NCBI RefSeq assembly: GCF_021603585.1
Contig: NZ_BQHI01000010.1
Span: forward strand, 114,205 to 178,204
Length of the DNA: 64,000 bases
Reading direction: 5' to 3'
Source of the DNA: Pseudomonas sputi
GTDB taxonomy: Bacteria > Pseudomonadota > Gammaproteobacteria > Pseudomonadales > Pseudomonadaceae
Made by a program: the position numbers and the translations under genes. Below, one piece after another: positions 9,655 to 18,637 of the stretch (within the stretch, counting starts at the first letter, position 1; every line of letters starts with the position of its first letter). The notes under the pieces were generated by a model. The model was not told the DNA's origin. It worked only from the letters and a program-made list of their open reading frames with translations, and searched no databases.

Positions 9655-11019
9655 TCAGTCAGACAATGCGTTGTGTTCGGCCACTGCCCGCTCGACCCAG
9701 ACCTGCGCCTGACCGAGGTAACGGGCGGGATCGAGCAGATGATCCAGTTCGGTTGCGCTCAGCTCGGCGGTCACCTGCGGTTCGTCACCGAGTACCGCTC
9801 GCAGGTGACGCTGTTCGGCCACCGCCCGTTTGCAGCACTGTTCGAGCAGATGATGCGCGGTATCGCGACCGACCCGTTGCGCCAGCACGATGCTTACCGC
9901 TTCAGCCAGCACCAGGCCTTGGGTCAATTCCAGGTTGCGGGCCATGCGCGCGGCATCGACCTCCAGACCGTCGGCCAGCAGCCGGGCCTGTTGCAGCGCG
10001 CCCGACACCAGGCAGCAGATGTCCGGCAGGGTTTCCCATTCGGCGTGCCACAAACCGAGACTGCGTTCGTGTTCCTGCGGCATGGCGCTGAACAGCGTCG
10101 AGACCAGCCCCGGCACACGGGTCGCCGCACCGATCAGGACCGCGGCGCCCACCGGATTGCGTTTGTGCGGCATGGTCGAGGAACCGCCCTTGCCCGGCGC
10201 CGACGGCTCGAACACTTCCGCCGCTTCAGTCTGCATCAACAGACTGATGTCGCGGCCGAATTTGCCGAGGCTGCCGGCGATCAGGCCGAGCACCGCGCCG
10301 AACTCGACGATGCGATCACGCTGGGTGTGCCACGGTTGTTCCGGCAAGCTCAGTTGCAGTTCTTCGGCCAGCGCCTGGGCGATCGGCAACGCCTGTTCGC
10401 CGAGCGCCGCGAGGGTGCCGGATGCACCGCCGAATTGCAGCACCAGCAGCCGAGGTTTGAGCTCGCGCAGACGCTGACGGCTGCGGGTGATTGCGCCGAG
10501 CCAACCGGCGATCTTCATGCCGAGTGTCACCGGCGTCGCATGTTGCAGCCAGGTACGTCCGGCCAGCGGCGTCGCGGCGTGGCGCAGCGCCTGAATGGCG
10601 AGGGCGTCGGCCAATTGCGCCAACGCCCCTTCGATCAACTCCAGCGCCTGACGCATTTGCAGCACCAGCCCGGAATCCATCACGTCCTGGCTGGTGGCGC
10701 CCAGATGCACATAGCGCTCGGCTTCGGCATCGGTCGCGGCAATCTGTTTGCCCAATGCCTTGACCAGTGGAATCGCCGAATTGCCGGCCGTGGCAATCGC
10801 CTCGCCCAGCGCTGCGAAATCAAACAGCCCGGCGCGGCAGGCGTTTTCGATGGCCGCGACAGCATCCGCCGGAATCAACCCGACCCGCGCCTCGGCCCGG
10901 GCCAGCGCCGCTTCGAAGTCGAGCATCGCCTGCACCCGGCCCTGATCGCAGAACACTTCGCGCATGTCGCGGGCAGTAAAGTAGGCATCGAACAATTGAT
11001 TGTCCGGTCGCTGAGTCAT
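9655..11019 (-). CDS. pcaB: 3-carboxy-cis,cis-muconate cycloisomerase
   Basis: This 454-residue member of the fumarase/aspartase superfamily lactonises 3-carboxymuconate, the ring-cleavage product, to 4-carboxymuconolactone. The superfamily signature GGSSTMPHKRNP is intact and holds the catalytic Ser loop; the second conserved block is HLGATSQDVMDSGL. I start it at MTQRPDNQLF (11019), preceded by aaggac about 7 bases upstream. An in-frame ATG at 11061 would add 14 residues that do not look like the family. It follows pcaT by 46 bases. Confidence 0.94.
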   Translation of the reverse strand: MTQRPDNQLFDAYFTARDMREVFCDQGRVQAMLDFEAALARAEARVGLIPADAVAAIENACRAGLFDFAALGEAIATAGNSAIPLVKALGKQIAATDAEAERYVHLGATSQDVMDSGLVLQMRQALELIEGALAQLADALAIQALRHAATPLAGRTWLQHATPVTLGMKIAGWLGAITRSRQRLRELKPRLLVLQFGGASGTLAALGEQALPIAQALAEELQLSLPEQPWHTQRDRIVEFGAVLGLIAGSLGKFGRDISLLMQTEAAEVFEPSAPGKGGSSTMPHKRNPVGAAVLIGAATRVPGLVSTLFSAMPQEHERSLGLWHAEWETLPDICCLVSGALQQARLLADGLEVDAARMARNLELTQGLVLAEAVSIVLAQRVGRDTAHHLLEQCCKRAVAEQRHLRAVLGDEPQVTAELSATELDHLLDPARYLGQAQVWVERAVAEHNALSD

Positions 11020-11065
11020 AAACAGTCCTTGCCGGCGCGGGCCGTGGTGGCCCGCGCGCATCGGT

Positions 11066-12361
11066 TTAAAGGTCGTGGTGCAAATACTTCGCTTCTTTGG
11101 GCAGGCGCAGGCTGAACAGGAACGCCACGGCCATCATGATCGTGACATACCAGTAGAACGCGTTTTCCATCCCGCCGGCCTTGAGGCTCAGAGCAACGTA
11201 TTCTGCTGAACCACCAAAGATCGCATTCGCCACCGCATACGCCAGGCCGACGCCGAGGGCGCGGACTTGCGGTGGAAACATCTCGGCCTTCACCAGACCG
11301 CTGATCGAGGTGTAGAAGCTGACGATCGCCAGCGCCACGGTGATCAGCACGAAGGCCAGGAACGGGCTGCCGACACTTTTCAGGCTGAGCAGGATCGGCA
11401 CCGTGAACAACGTGCCGAGGCCACCGAACCAGAGCATCGAGTTACGCCGGCCGATCTTGTCGGCGAGCATGCCGAACAGCGGCTGCATGCACATGTACAG
11501 GAACAATGCGCCGGTCATGATGTAGCTGGCGGTCTTGGCGTGCATGCCGGCGGTGTTCACCAGGTACTTCTGCATATACGTGGTGAAGGTGTAGAAAATC
11601 AACGAGCCGCCGGCGGTGTAGCCGAGCACTGTGATGAACGCAGCCTTGTGGTCGCGGAACAAGGCGCGGATGCTGCCGGCGTCCTTGTTCTCGCGCATTT
11701 GCTTGCTGGTGGTTTCTTTCAGCGAGCGGCGCAGGAACAGCGAAATCAGCGCGGCGCCCGCACCGACCACGAACGGGATCCGCCAGCCGTAGGCACGCAA
11801 TTCTTCTTCAGAAAGGAACTGCTGCAGAATCACCACCAGCAGCACCGCCAGCAGTTGCCCGCCGATCAGCGTCACGTACTGGAACGAGGCGAAAAACCCG
11901 CGCTGGCCCCTGAGCGCAACTTCGCTCATGTAGGTCGCGGTGGTGCCGTACTCGCCGCCCACCGACAGGCCTTGCAGCAGACGCGCGAACAACAGCAGCA
12001 GCGGCGCCCAGACGCCGATATCGTTGTAGGTCGGCAGGCAGGCGATCAGCAACGAGCCGAAGCACATCATCAGGATCGAGATCAGCATCGAGTTCTTGCG
12101 CCCGTGCTTGTCCGCCACCCGGCCGAAAATCCAGCCGCCGATCGGTCGCATCAGGAACCCGGCGGCGAATACGCCTGCCGTGTTGACCAGCTGCACCGTG
12201 GGGTTGTCGGAGGGGAAAAACGCCGGGGCGAAATAGATCGCACAGAAGGCGTAGACGTAGAAGTCGAACCATTCAACGAGGTTGCAGGACGACGCCCCGA
12301 CAATGGCGAAGATGCGCTTGCTGCGCTCTTCACCGGTGTAATGGGAGGTGAGGGTTGTCAT
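11066..12361 (-). CDS. pcaT: MFS dicarboxylate transporter of the metabolite:H+ symporter family (PcaT)
   Basis: This 431-residue, 12-helix inner-membrane carrier has the MHS-subfamily hallmarks [13 protein letters not shown] in helix 1 and [11 protein letters not shown] in the loop between helices 2 and 3, plus the repeated half-motif [11 protein letters not shown]. It resembles alpha-ketoglutarate permease. In the pca clusters of P. putida and P. aeruginosa the gene at this position, pcaT, is linked to beta-ketoadipate uptake. It heads pcaBDC. The 203-base gap upstream holds a palindromic repeat, so pcaTBDC could have its own promoter. Confidence 0.88.
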   Translation of the reverse strand: MTTLTSHYTGEERSKRIFAIVGASSCNLVEWFDFYVYAFCAIYFAPAFFPSDNPTVQLVNTAGVFAAGFLMRPIGGWIFGRVADKHGRKNSMLISILMMCFGSLLIACLPTYNDIGVWAPLLLLFARLLQGLSVGGEYGTTATYMSEVALRGQRGFFASFQYVTLIGGQLLAVLLVVILQQFLSEEELRAYGWRIPFVVGAGAALISLFLRRSLKETTSKQMRENKDAGSIRALFRDHKAAFITVLGYTAGGSLIFYTFTTYMQKYLVNTAGMHAKTASYIMTGALFLYMCMQPLFGMLADKIGRRNSMLWFGGLGTLFTVPILLSLKSVGSPFLAFVLITVALAIVSFYTSISGLVKAEMFPPQVRALGVGLAYAVANAIFGGSAEYVALSLKAGGMENAFYWYVTIMMAVAFLFSLRLPKEAKYLHHDL

Positions 12362-12448
12362 TGTTTTTCACTCGATAGGGACAGTGAGAGTCTAGACACA
12401 CTTTGCAACAATCCCGTTCCACATTGGATCACCAACCAGACCCGATCT

Positions 12449-12556
12449 CTGATCGTTCCCACGCTCCGCGTGGGAACGCCGCCATGGACGCTCTGCGTCC
12501 ACTGTGACGCGGAGCGTCACGGTATGCATTCCCACGCAGAGCGTGGGAACGATCAG
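12449..12556. repeat. Composite palindromic repeat with matching ends, copy 1
   Basis: The element begins ctgatcgttcccacgc and ends with its exact reverse complement gcgtgggaacgatcag. Inside are four small hairpins in a row (cccacgctccgcgtggg, ggacgctctgcgtcc, gtgacgcggagcgtcac and cccacgcagagcgtggg). Related copies lie at 16897, 22239, 29447 and 63901. It occupies most of the gap between pcaG and pcaT. The arrangement is like a miniature non-coding mobile or REP/BIME-type element. Confidence 0.8.
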
Positions 12557-12564
12557 TATCCGGT

Positions 12565-13131
12565 TCAATAATCGAAGAACACGGTCTCCGCATCTGTGCC
12601 CTGCAGAATCACATTCCACTGATAAACCCCCGCCGCATCCGGTTTCGCCAGCAACGTGGTGCGGCGCTCGGCCGGTACGCACTCGAGCAGCGGATCATTG
12701 GCATTCGCCGGATCGCCTTCGAAGTAAATCCGCGTCAGCAAGTGCTTCACCAGACCGCGCGCAAACACCAGCACCACCAGATGCGGCGCCTGGGTCGAGC
12801 CCTTCAGGCCTTCGACCGTACCCGGCTTGATCGTGGTGAAACGGAAACGTCCTTCGGCGTCCACCGGCACCCGGCCGAAACCTTCGAAGTTCGGGTCGAG
12901 CGGTTTGGCCTGCTCGTCTTCCGGGTGGTCGTATTTGCCGGCGGCGTTGGCCTGCCAGACTTCGAGCATGGCGTCATTGACGACATCGCCATTGCCGTCC
13001 ACCACTTGCCCGGTGATCGCCACGCGCTGGCCGAGGGTCAGTTCGTTGGCGAGGTTTTCACGGTTCAGCCAGGTCAGGCCGATGTGGTAATACGGCCCGA
13101 CGGTGTGGGACGTGGTCGCAGTCAGGGTCAT
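12565..13131 (-). CDS. pcaG: Protocatechuate 3,4-dioxygenase alpha subunit
   Basis: This 188-residue intradiol dioxygenase subunit pairs with PcaH. It begins [19 protein letters not shown] as in other PcaG proteins and keeps the shared core ([15 protein letters not shown], then [21 protein letters not shown]). It lacks the two Tyr/two His iron-ligand set of the beta subunit, as expected for the alpha subunit. Its start lies 1 base after the pcaH stop, so the subunits are translationally coupled. The alpha/beta complex cleaves protocatechuate to 3-carboxy-cis,cis-muconate. Confidence 0.96.
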   Translation of the reverse strand: MTLTATTSHTVGPYYHIGLTWLNRENLANELTLGQRVAITGQVVDGNGDVVNDAMLEVWQANAAGKYDHPEDEQAKPLDPNFEGFGRVPVDAEGRFRFTTIKPGTVEGLKGSTQAPHLVVLVFARGLVKHLLTRIYFEGDPANANDPLLECVPAERRTTLLAKPDAAGVYQWNVILQGTDAETVFFDY

Positions 13132-13132
13132 C

Positions 13133-13837
13133 TCATTTCTCCATCGGCGTGGCTTCGCGGCCGCGCAGCACGATGTCCCAGCGATAAGCGAGGGCGTAGG
13201 ACGGAATGGTTTTTTCCAGATCGAAAGCGGCGATCAGGCGTTCCTTGGCCGAGGTATCCGGCACGCAGTTGTAGATCGGGTCGTAGGCCAGCAGCGGATC
13301 GCCCGGGAAATACATCTGCGTAACCAGACGGGTCAGGATGCTCGGCCCAAACAGCGAGAAATGCACATGCGCCGGACGCCAGGCGTTGTGGTGATTGCCC
13401 CACGGATAGGCGCCGGGCTTGATGGTCTGGAACTGATACCAGCCGTCGGCGTCGGTCACGGTGCGGCCGGTGCCGGTGAAATTCGGGTCCAGCGGCGCGT
13501 CGTGCAGGTCACGGGCATGGTTGTAGCGACCGGCGGCATTGGCCTGCCAGATCTCCACCAGAATCCCCGGCACCGGCAGACCGTCTTCGTCGAGCACACG
13601 CCCATGAATGATGATCCGCTCACCGAGCGGTTCACCCTGATGCTGGGCGGTCAGATCGTTGTCGGTGTCGGCCACACGTTCGGCACCGATGGTCGGGCCG
13701 GTGATTTCCGACAGCGAATGCGGCAGAAACACCAACGGCTTGGACGGCGAGCGCAGATTGGTGGATTGATAGGTCGGGTGCAGGTACGGCGGCTGGGTGC
13801 CTTCCTGCGGGCGGCGGTAACCAGGCTTGTCAGTCAT
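13133..13837 (-). CDS. pcaH: Protocatechuate 3,4-dioxygenase beta subunit
   Basis: This 234-residue catalytic subunit carries all four ferric-iron ligands at the expected spacing: Tyr105 (GRYNH), Tyr144 (GAYPWGNHH), His157 and His159 (RPAHVHFS). These correspond to Y108, Y147, H160 and H162 of the P. putida enzyme with a constant offset of 3. It inserts both atoms of O2 into protocatechuate. It lies directly upstream of pcaG and 36 bases downstream of pcaF on the same strand. The location inside the main pca cluster differs from pseudomonads that carry pcaGH elsewhere. Confidence 0.97.
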   Translation of the reverse strand: MTDKPGYRRPQEGTQPPYLHPTYQSTNLRSPSKPLVFLPHSLSEITGPTIGAERVADTDNDLTAQHQGEPLGERIIIHGRVLDEDGLPVPGILVEIWQANAAGRYNHARDLHDAPLDPNFTGTGRTVTDADGWYQFQTIKPGAYPWGNHHNAWRPAHVHFSLFGPSILTRLVTQMYFPGDPLLAYDPIYNCVPDTSAKERLIAAFDLEKTIPSYALAYRWDIVLRGREATPMEK

Positions 13838-13873
13838 TTCGCTTTCCTCTGTTCTTTTTCGTCACGGCTTGCG

Positions 13874-15079
13874 TCAGACGCGTTCGATGGCCAGGGCCAG
13901 ACCCTGGCCGACACCGACGCACATGGTCGCCAGACCTTTCTTGCCACCAGTCTTTTCCAGCTGATGCAGCGCCGTCAGCACCAGACGCGCACCGCTCATG
14001 CCCAACGGATGACCCAAGGCAATCGCGCCGCCGTTCGGGTTGACCTGGGCCGCGTCGTCCGCCAGTCCCAGCTCGCGCAGCACCGCCAGACCCTGGCTGG
14101 CAAACGCTTCGTTGAGTTCGATCACATCGAAATCGCTGACGGCCACGCCGAGGCGTTCGGTGAGTTTGCGCACCGCCGGCACCGGGCCGATGCCCATTAC
14201 CCGTGGCGCAACACCGGCACTGGCCATCCCGAGCACCTTGGCGCGGGCGGTCAGGCCGTGTTTTTTCACCGCTTCGGCCGAGGCCAGGATCAGCGCGGCG
14301 GCACCGTCATTCACGCCCGAAGCGTTGCCGGCGGTGACGGTCTTGTCCGGGCCGTTGACCGGTTTCAGTTTGCTCAGCGCTTCAAGCGAGGTGTCGGCGC
14401 GAGGATGCTCGTCCTGGCTGACCACGGTTTCGCCCTTCTTGTGGGCAATCCGCACTTCGACGATTTCCTCGGCGAAGTAGCCGGCAGCCTGGGCGGCAGC
14501 CGTACGTTGCTGACTGCGCAGGGCGAAAGCGTCCTGATCCTCGCGGGAAACTTCGTAGTCGTCGGCGACGTTGTCGGCGGTCTGCGGCATCGCATCGACG
14601 CCGTACTGTGCCTTCATCAGCGGGTTGATGAAGCGCCAGCCGATGGTGGTGTCTTCCAGCTTCATGTTGCGCGAGAACGCCGCGTCAGCCTTGCCCATCA
14701 CGAACGGCGCGCGGGACATCGACTCGACACCGCCGGCAATCGCCAGCTCCATTTCACCGCTGGCGATGGCGCGGAACGCCGTGCCGATAGCGTCCATGCC
14801 CGACGCGCAGAGGCGATTGAGGGTGACCCCCGGAACGCTGTCCGGCAGACCGGCCAGCAGCAACGCCATGCGTGCCACGTTGCGGTTGTCTTCGCCAGCC
14901 TGGTTGGCGCAGCCGAGAAATACTTCGTCGATGGCGCTCCAGTCCACCGACGGGTTGCGCTCCATCAGGGCCTTGATCGGCACGGCGGCCAGGTCGTCGG
15001 CGCGAACTGCCGCCAGACCGCCACCGAAACGGCCGATGGGGGTACGAATCGCATCGCAGATATAAACGTCGCGCATCAT
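13874..15079 (-). CDS. pcaF: 3-oxoadipyl-CoA thiolase
   Basis: This 401-residue degradative thiolase cleaves beta-ketoadipyl-CoA to succinyl-CoA and acetyl-CoA. The acyl-accepting cysteine is C91 ([13 protein letters not shown]), the GHP His is in [14 protein letters not shown], and the second catalytic Cys is in TMCVGVGQG close to the C-terminus. Two consecutive ATG codons (15079 and 15076) follow gggaga; either could be used. The upstream ATG overlaps the pcaJ stop by 4 bases. This completes the last step of the pathway next to pcaIJ. Confidence 0.95.
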   Translation of the reverse strand: MMRDVYICDAIRTPIGRFGGGLAAVRADDLAAVPIKALMERNPSVDWSAIDEVFLGCANQAGEDNRNVARMALLLAGLPDSVPGVTLNRLCASGMDAIGTAFRAIASGEMELAIAGGVESMSRAPFVMGKADAAFSRNMKLEDTTIGWRFINPLMKAQYGVDAMPQTADNVADDYEVSREDQDAFALRSQQRTAAAQAAGYFAEEIVEVRIAHKKGETVVSQDEHPRADTSLEALSKLKPVNGPDKTVTAGNASGVNDGAAALILASAEAVKKHGLTARAKVLGMASAGVAPRVMGIGPVPAVRKLTERLGVAVSDFDVIELNEAFASQGLAVLRELGLADDAAQVNPNGGAIALGHPLGMSGARLVLTALHQLEKTGGKKGLATMCVGVGQGLALAIERV

Positions 15080-15855
15080 GCTTCTCCCGGTGCCTGGCCG
15101 TGGGCCGCGGCGGTGCGGGCTTCAAGATCGCGCAGAGCAGTCAGCTCGACCTCGGTCGGCTCAGCAGTGGTAGCCACGCTATCGGCAAAACGGATCGGCC
15201 AACCGGTGGCGGCGACCACTTGTTCGCGGGTCACGCCCGGATGCAGTGCGGTGACTACGAATTCGTGGGTGCCCTCTTCCGGCTCCATGATGCACAGGTC
15301 AGTGATGATCCCGACCGGACCGGCGCCCGGCAGGCCCAGGCGTTTGCGCGAATCACCGCCCTCGCCATGGCCGACCGAGGTAATGAAATCGAGCTTGTCG
15401 ACAAACGAACGCGCCGACTGTTTAAGGATGATCAGCACGCTTTTGGCGGAACCGGCAATTTCCGGCGCGCCACCGGCACCCGGGAGACGCACTTTCGGCT
15501 GGTGATAATCACCGACCACCGTGGTGTTGATGTTGCCGAAACGGTCGACCTGGGCTGCGCCGAGGAAGCCAACGTCGATGCGCCCGCCCTGCAGCCAGTA
15601 GCGAAAAATCTCACCGGTCGGCACGACGGTGTCAGCGGTTTCCGCCAGTTCGCCGTCACCGATCGACAGGGGCAATACGCTGGGTTTGGCCCCAATCGGA
15701 CCGGATTCGTAGATCAGCACCACGTCCGGCGACGAGGTCAGGCGCGCCAGGTTGGCAGCTTTCGACGGCAGGCCGATGCCGACGAAGCACACCGAGCCGT
15801 TCTTCAGGCGACGGGCCGCGGCAACGGTCATCATTTCATTGGTGGTGTAAGTCAT
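15076..15855 (-). CDS. pcaJ: 3-oxoadipate CoA-transferase subunit B
   Basis: This 259-residue beta subunit of a class I CoA-transferase has its likely catalytic glutamate at E50 in [10 protein letters not shown], the position that forms the glutamyl-CoA intermediate. With subunit A it moves CoA from succinyl-CoA to beta-ketoadipate. Its length and the ESGPIG motif match the longer CatJ/glutaconate-transferase-like type rather than the short (about 210-230 residue) PcaJ of P. putida. The start shares one base with the pcaI stop (TAATG), and its stop overlaps pcaF. Confidence 0.9.
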   Translation of the reverse strand: MTYTTNEMMTVAAARRLKNGSVCFVGIGLPSKAANLARLTSSPDVVLIYESGPIGAKPSVLPLSIGDGELAETADTVVPTGEIFRYWLQGGRIDVGFLGAAQVDRFGNINTTVVGDYHQPKVRLPGAGGAPEIAGSAKSVLIILKQSARSFVDKLDFITSVGHGEGGDSRKRLGLPGAGPVGIITDLCIMEPEEGTHEFVVTALHPGVTREQVVAATGWPIRFADSVATTAEPTEVELTALRDLEARTAAAHGQAPGEA

Positions 15856-16712
15856 TACTTGGCCTCCGAAGCAGCGGCCAACTTGGCCTGAAACTCGCTG
15901 AAGTCAGCGCAGCCATGGATGTATTCGTTGATCCACGCGGTAAACGTCTCACGGTCGCGGGCGATCGGATCCCACGCCTGATAGAAACGGTTGTCACGCT
16001 CGGTGTAACCGTGGGCGTAGGACGGATGCGCGCCACCGGGTACATGGCAGACCGCGCTCAAGGCCCAGGTCGGCAGCACGCAGGCGTTCATCGGCGCGTT
16101 GAGGTTATCGACGATTTCTTCGACCGTGACGATGCAACGCTTGGCGGCCAGTGCGGCTTCTTTCTGCACACCGAGAATACCCCACAGCAGCACGTTGCCC
16201 TGACGGTCGGCTTTCTGGGCGTGGATCACGGTCACGTCCGGACGCACCGACGGCACCGCCGCCAGCACTTCGCCGGTGAACGGGCAAGTCACGGATTTGA
16301 TCAGCGGGTTGACCTTCGGCAGGTCGGAACCGGCGTAGGCCCGCAGTACCGCAAACGGCAGGCCGGAGGCGCCGGCGACGTAGGCGTTGGCCAGGTCGGC
16401 GTGGCTGTGCTCTTCGATTTCCAATGCATGCGGCCATTGTTTCTCGACCGCGTCGCGCAGACGGTGCAGCGAACCCACGCCAGGGTTGCCACCCCAGGAG
16501 AAGATCAGCTTGCGTGCACAGCCGGCGCCGATCAGTTGGTCGTAGATCAGGTCAGGTGTCATCCGCACCAGGGTCAGATCTTTCTTGCCCTGACGAATGA
16601 TTTCATGACCCGCCGCCGTAGGGATCAGGTGAGTGAAGCCTTCGAGCGCGACGGTATCGCCGTCGTTGACGAATTGCTTCACCGCGTCGTGCAGCGAAAG
16701 GATCTCAGCCAT
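15855..16712 (-). CDS. pcaI: 3-oxoadipate CoA-transferase subunit A
   Basis: This 285-residue alpha subunit of a class I CoA-transferase begins MAEILSLHDAV. I place the start at 16712, where gggag lies 9 bases upstream; an in-frame ATG at 16781 would add an unrelated leader and run into the promoter. The CoA-binding segment includes DGDTVALEGFTHLIP near the N-terminus. It is the longer CatI/GctA-like form, as in the P. aeruginosa cluster that I recall. It is the first gene of pcaIJF, and a paired PcaR-like operator lies about 100-135 bases upstream. Confidence 0.88.
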   Translation of the reverse strand: MAEILSLHDAVKQFVNDGDTVALEGFTHLIPTAAGHEIIRQGKKDLTLVRMTPDLIYDQLIGAGCARKLIFSWGGNPGVGSLHRLRDAVEKQWPHALEIEEHSHADLANAYVAGASGLPFAVLRAYAGSDLPKVNPLIKSVTCPFTGEVLAAVPSVRPDVTVIHAQKADRQGNVLLWGILGVQKEAALAAKRCIVTVEEIVDNLNAPMNACVLPTWALSAVCHVPGGAHPSYAHGYTERDNRFYQAWDPIARDRETFTAWINEYIHGCADFSEFQAKLAAASEAK

Positions 16713-16814
16713 GGAGCGGGCTCCCGTTTTTGTAGTGGATCGCCAGTGATAAAAAGGCGCGAGGTTCTGCGCCGGAGTCACTGAAGATTAAGCCGCTGAT
16801 TTTCGCCAAACAAT

Positions 16815-16846
16815 CCGATAATCGACTGAGTGTTCGTTTATCGAAC
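16815..16846 (-). promoter_or_regulatory. Putative PcaR operator of pcaIJF
   Basis: Two copies of a motif sit in opposite orientation. One is ccgataatcg at 16815-16824. The other, at 16832-16846, reads GTTCGATAAACGAAC on the minus strand. From memory the P. putida PcaR site is GTTCGATAATCGCAC; the second copy matches 13 of 15 and the first shares the 9-base core. The same pair recurs before pcaK and pcaR. It lies 103-134 bases upstream of the pcaI start. Confidence 0.7.
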
Positions 16847-16870
16847 AGATTGTTATCTGCCTAATGATTA

Positions 16871-16976
16871 CTCCCGCACTGCGTGCGGGAGAAGCGCTGA
16901 TCGTTCCCACGCTCTGCGTGGGAATGCAGCCCGGGACGCTCCGCGTCCGTTCTGGGAAAAGAACGCGGAGCATCCG
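16871..16976. repeat. Composite palindromic repeat, copy 2 (degenerate right half)
   Basis: A small hairpin (ctcccgca / tgcgggag, 16871-16891) is followed at 16897 by ctgatcgttcccacgctctgcg and the hairpins tcccacgctctgcgtggga and ggacgctccgcgtcc. The matching right end seen in copy 1 has decayed to gaacgcggagcatcc. It lies between the end of pcaK and the pcaI promoter. Confidence 0.65.
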
Positions 16977-16995
16977 TTGAGGCAAGCAGTCAAGC

Positions 16996-18342
16996 TCAGG
17001 TCGCGTCCGCGTGACTGACCAGGCCCTTGATCACCACCGCTGCCGTGGCCAGGCCCGCCGGAATCACCAGCGCCGTCAGCACTTGCTCGAAATTCCAGCC
17101 CAGCCCCAGCAGGGTCGCGCCCATCCAGGCTCCGAGAATCGCGCCGAAGCGGCCGATCCCGAGCATCCACGACACACCGGTCGCCCGGCCCTGAGTCGGA
17201 TAAAACCGCGCCGCCAGCGACGGCATCGCCGATTGCGCGCCGTTGACGCACATGCCCGCCACCAGCACCAGCGTCGCCAGCAGTGTGATGTTGCCCAGAC
17301 TCTGCCCGACCGCGTAGGCAAACACCCCGGCCAGCAGGTAGAAAATGCCAATCACCTTGTGCGGATTGAACCGATCCATCGCCCAGCCTACGCCGACCGC
17401 ACTCAACACCCCGCCGAACTGGAACAGCGCGCCGATGAACGCCGCCTGCTCCATACTCGCGCCGCTGTCGCGCATCAGGGTCGGCAGCCAGCTGGTCAGC
17501 AAGTAAACGATCACCAGGCCCATGAAGTAGGTCAGCCACAGCAGCAACGTGCCGACGCTGTAGGTGCCGGAGAAAATCACCGCAAACACGTTGCGCGCTT
17601 TTACGGTGCTCTGTTCCGGCACGCTGAAACTCGCGGCCTGAGCAACGGTGGCAGGGTCAATGGGTGCAAGGGTCTTGCGCACTTTGTCGGTGCCGCGATT
17701 GCGCACCACCAGATAACGCGCCGATTCCGGCAGCCAGCGCAGCAGCACCACGGCGAGGATCAGCGGCAGAATCCCGCCGATCAGCAACAAGCTGTGCCAG
17801 CCGAACGCTGGAATCAGCTTGGCCGAAATGAATCCGCCGCCGGCCATGCCGAGGTTGAAACCGCAGAACATGCTGGTCACCAGCAACGACTTTTTACGCT
17901 CCGGTGTGTATTCCGACAGCAGCGTGGTGGCGTTCGGCATACCGGCGCCCAGTCCCAGACCGGTGAGGAAGCGCAGCACCAGCAATTGATCGACGTTGGT
18001 GGCATAGGCCGAGGCCAGGCTGAAAGCACCGAACAGAAAAACCGCGCCCACCAGTACGACTTTTCGCCCGAAGCGGTCAGCCAGCGGACCGGAACCCAGC
18101 GCACCGAAGACCATGCCGATCAGCGCGGCACTCATCACCGGGCCGAGGCTGGCGCGGTCGATGCCCCAGTCCTGGGAAAGCGCTGGCGCAATAAAGCCCA
18201 TGGCCGCGGTGTCGAGGCCATCGAGGAACACAATCAGGAAACACAGGATCACGACGCGCCACTGATAGCGCGAGATCGGTTGGGCGTTGATGAAGGACTG
18301 CACGTCGAGGCAGTGACCCACAGCAGACTGAGGCTGGTTCAT
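16996..18342 (-). CDS. pcaK: 4-hydroxybenzoate/protocatechuate MFS transporter (PcaK)
   Basis: This 448-residue, 12-helix carrier is exactly the length of P. putida PcaK. It shows the aromatic acid:H+ symporter signature DGLDTA in helix 1, with D41 and D44 at the positions shown to be essential in PcaK, and a loop motif GPLADRFGRK between helices 2 and 3. The start at 18342 (MNQPQSAVG) is chosen over an ATG at 18405 because the extra residues do not fit a helix-1 leader. It imports 4-hydroxybenzoate and protocatechuate and can act in chemotaxis. It lies downstream of pcaR, with its own operator-containing gap. Confidence 0.93.
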   Translation of the reverse strand: MNQPQSAVGHCLDVQSFINAQPISRYQWRVVILCFLIVFLDGLDTAAMGFIAPALSQDWGIDRASLGPVMSAALIGMVFGALGSGPLADRFGRKVVLVGAVFLFGAFSLASAYATNVDQLLVLRFLTGLGLGAGMPNATTLLSEYTPERKKSLLVTSMFCGFNLGMAGGGFISAKLIPAFGWHSLLLIGGILPLILAVVLLRWLPESARYLVVRNRGTDKVRKTLAPIDPATVAQAASFSVPEQSTVKARNVFAVIFSGTYSVGTLLLWLTYFMGLVIVYLLTSWLPTLMRDSGASMEQAAFIGALFQFGGVLSAVGVGWAMDRFNPHKVIGIFYLLAGVFAYAVGQSLGNITLLATLVLVAGMCVNGAQSAMPSLAARFYPTQGRATGVSWMLGIGRFGAILGAWMGATLLGLGWNFEQVLTALVIPAGLATAAVVIKGLVSHADAT

Positions 18343-18569
18343 TATTTTTATTCCACGCAAGAAAACGCAGTCGAACGGCGGCCGGCCAGAGAGTGGCACG
18401 GTCACATCTATATAAGGAAGAAATCAGGCGTTGCGCTAATACCGGCAACAGGAACGGGGGTGGCGACAGTCGGGGAACGTGCGCATGGGAAGTTGCCTCT
18501 TGTCATTATTATGGGAGTCGACAATCCGGCGGGCTCATTCACATTCGCGCCGGATGACGCTGCCGCGAC

Positions 18570-18597
18570 ATTAATGATCCAGGGGTTTTAGCGTCAA
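18570..18597 (-). promoter_or_regulatory. Candidate sigma-70 promoter for pcaK
   Basis: On the minus strand TTGACG (18597-18592) is followed after 16 bases by ATTAAT (18575-18570). It lies immediately next to the PcaR-like inverted repeat and about 230 bases upstream of pcaK. The -35 box is near-consensus; the -10 box is a moderate match. Confidence 0.45.
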
Positions 18598-18630
18598 TTC
18601 GATAAACGCAACTCTGTGCGTTTATCGAAC
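18597..18630 (-). promoter_or_regulatory. Putative PcaR operator of pcaK
   Basis: This is a perfect 13-base inverted repeat (ttcgataaacgca at 18598-18610, tgcgtttatcgaa at 18617-18629) with a 6-base spacer. On the minus strand the right half reads GTTCGATAAACGCAC, 14 of 15 identical to the P. putida PcaR site as I remember it. It begins 8 bases after the pcaR stop codon. Confidence 0.75.
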
Positions 18631-18637
18631 AGGTTCA

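Larger units (their letters stand above)
18343..18637. other. Gap between pcaR and pcaK (promoter region)
   Basis: This 295-base stretch has no gene that I can support. It holds the PcaR-like inverted repeat at its pcaR end (18597-18630) and, just downstream on the minus strand, a possible promoter. I see no further structure closer to pcaK. Confidence 0.7.

Noticed and set aside
13103-15505. 800-codon plus-strand frame opposite pcaH, pcaF and pcaJ
   Set aside because: It runs antisense to three well-identified genes and has Arg/His/Gly-rich, motif-free translation.
17011-18591. 526-codon plus-strand frame opposite pcaK
   Set aside because: It is antisense to a transporter with an exact DGLDTA motif. 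The Gln/His/Arg-rich translation is typical of the reverse complement of hydrophobic helices.
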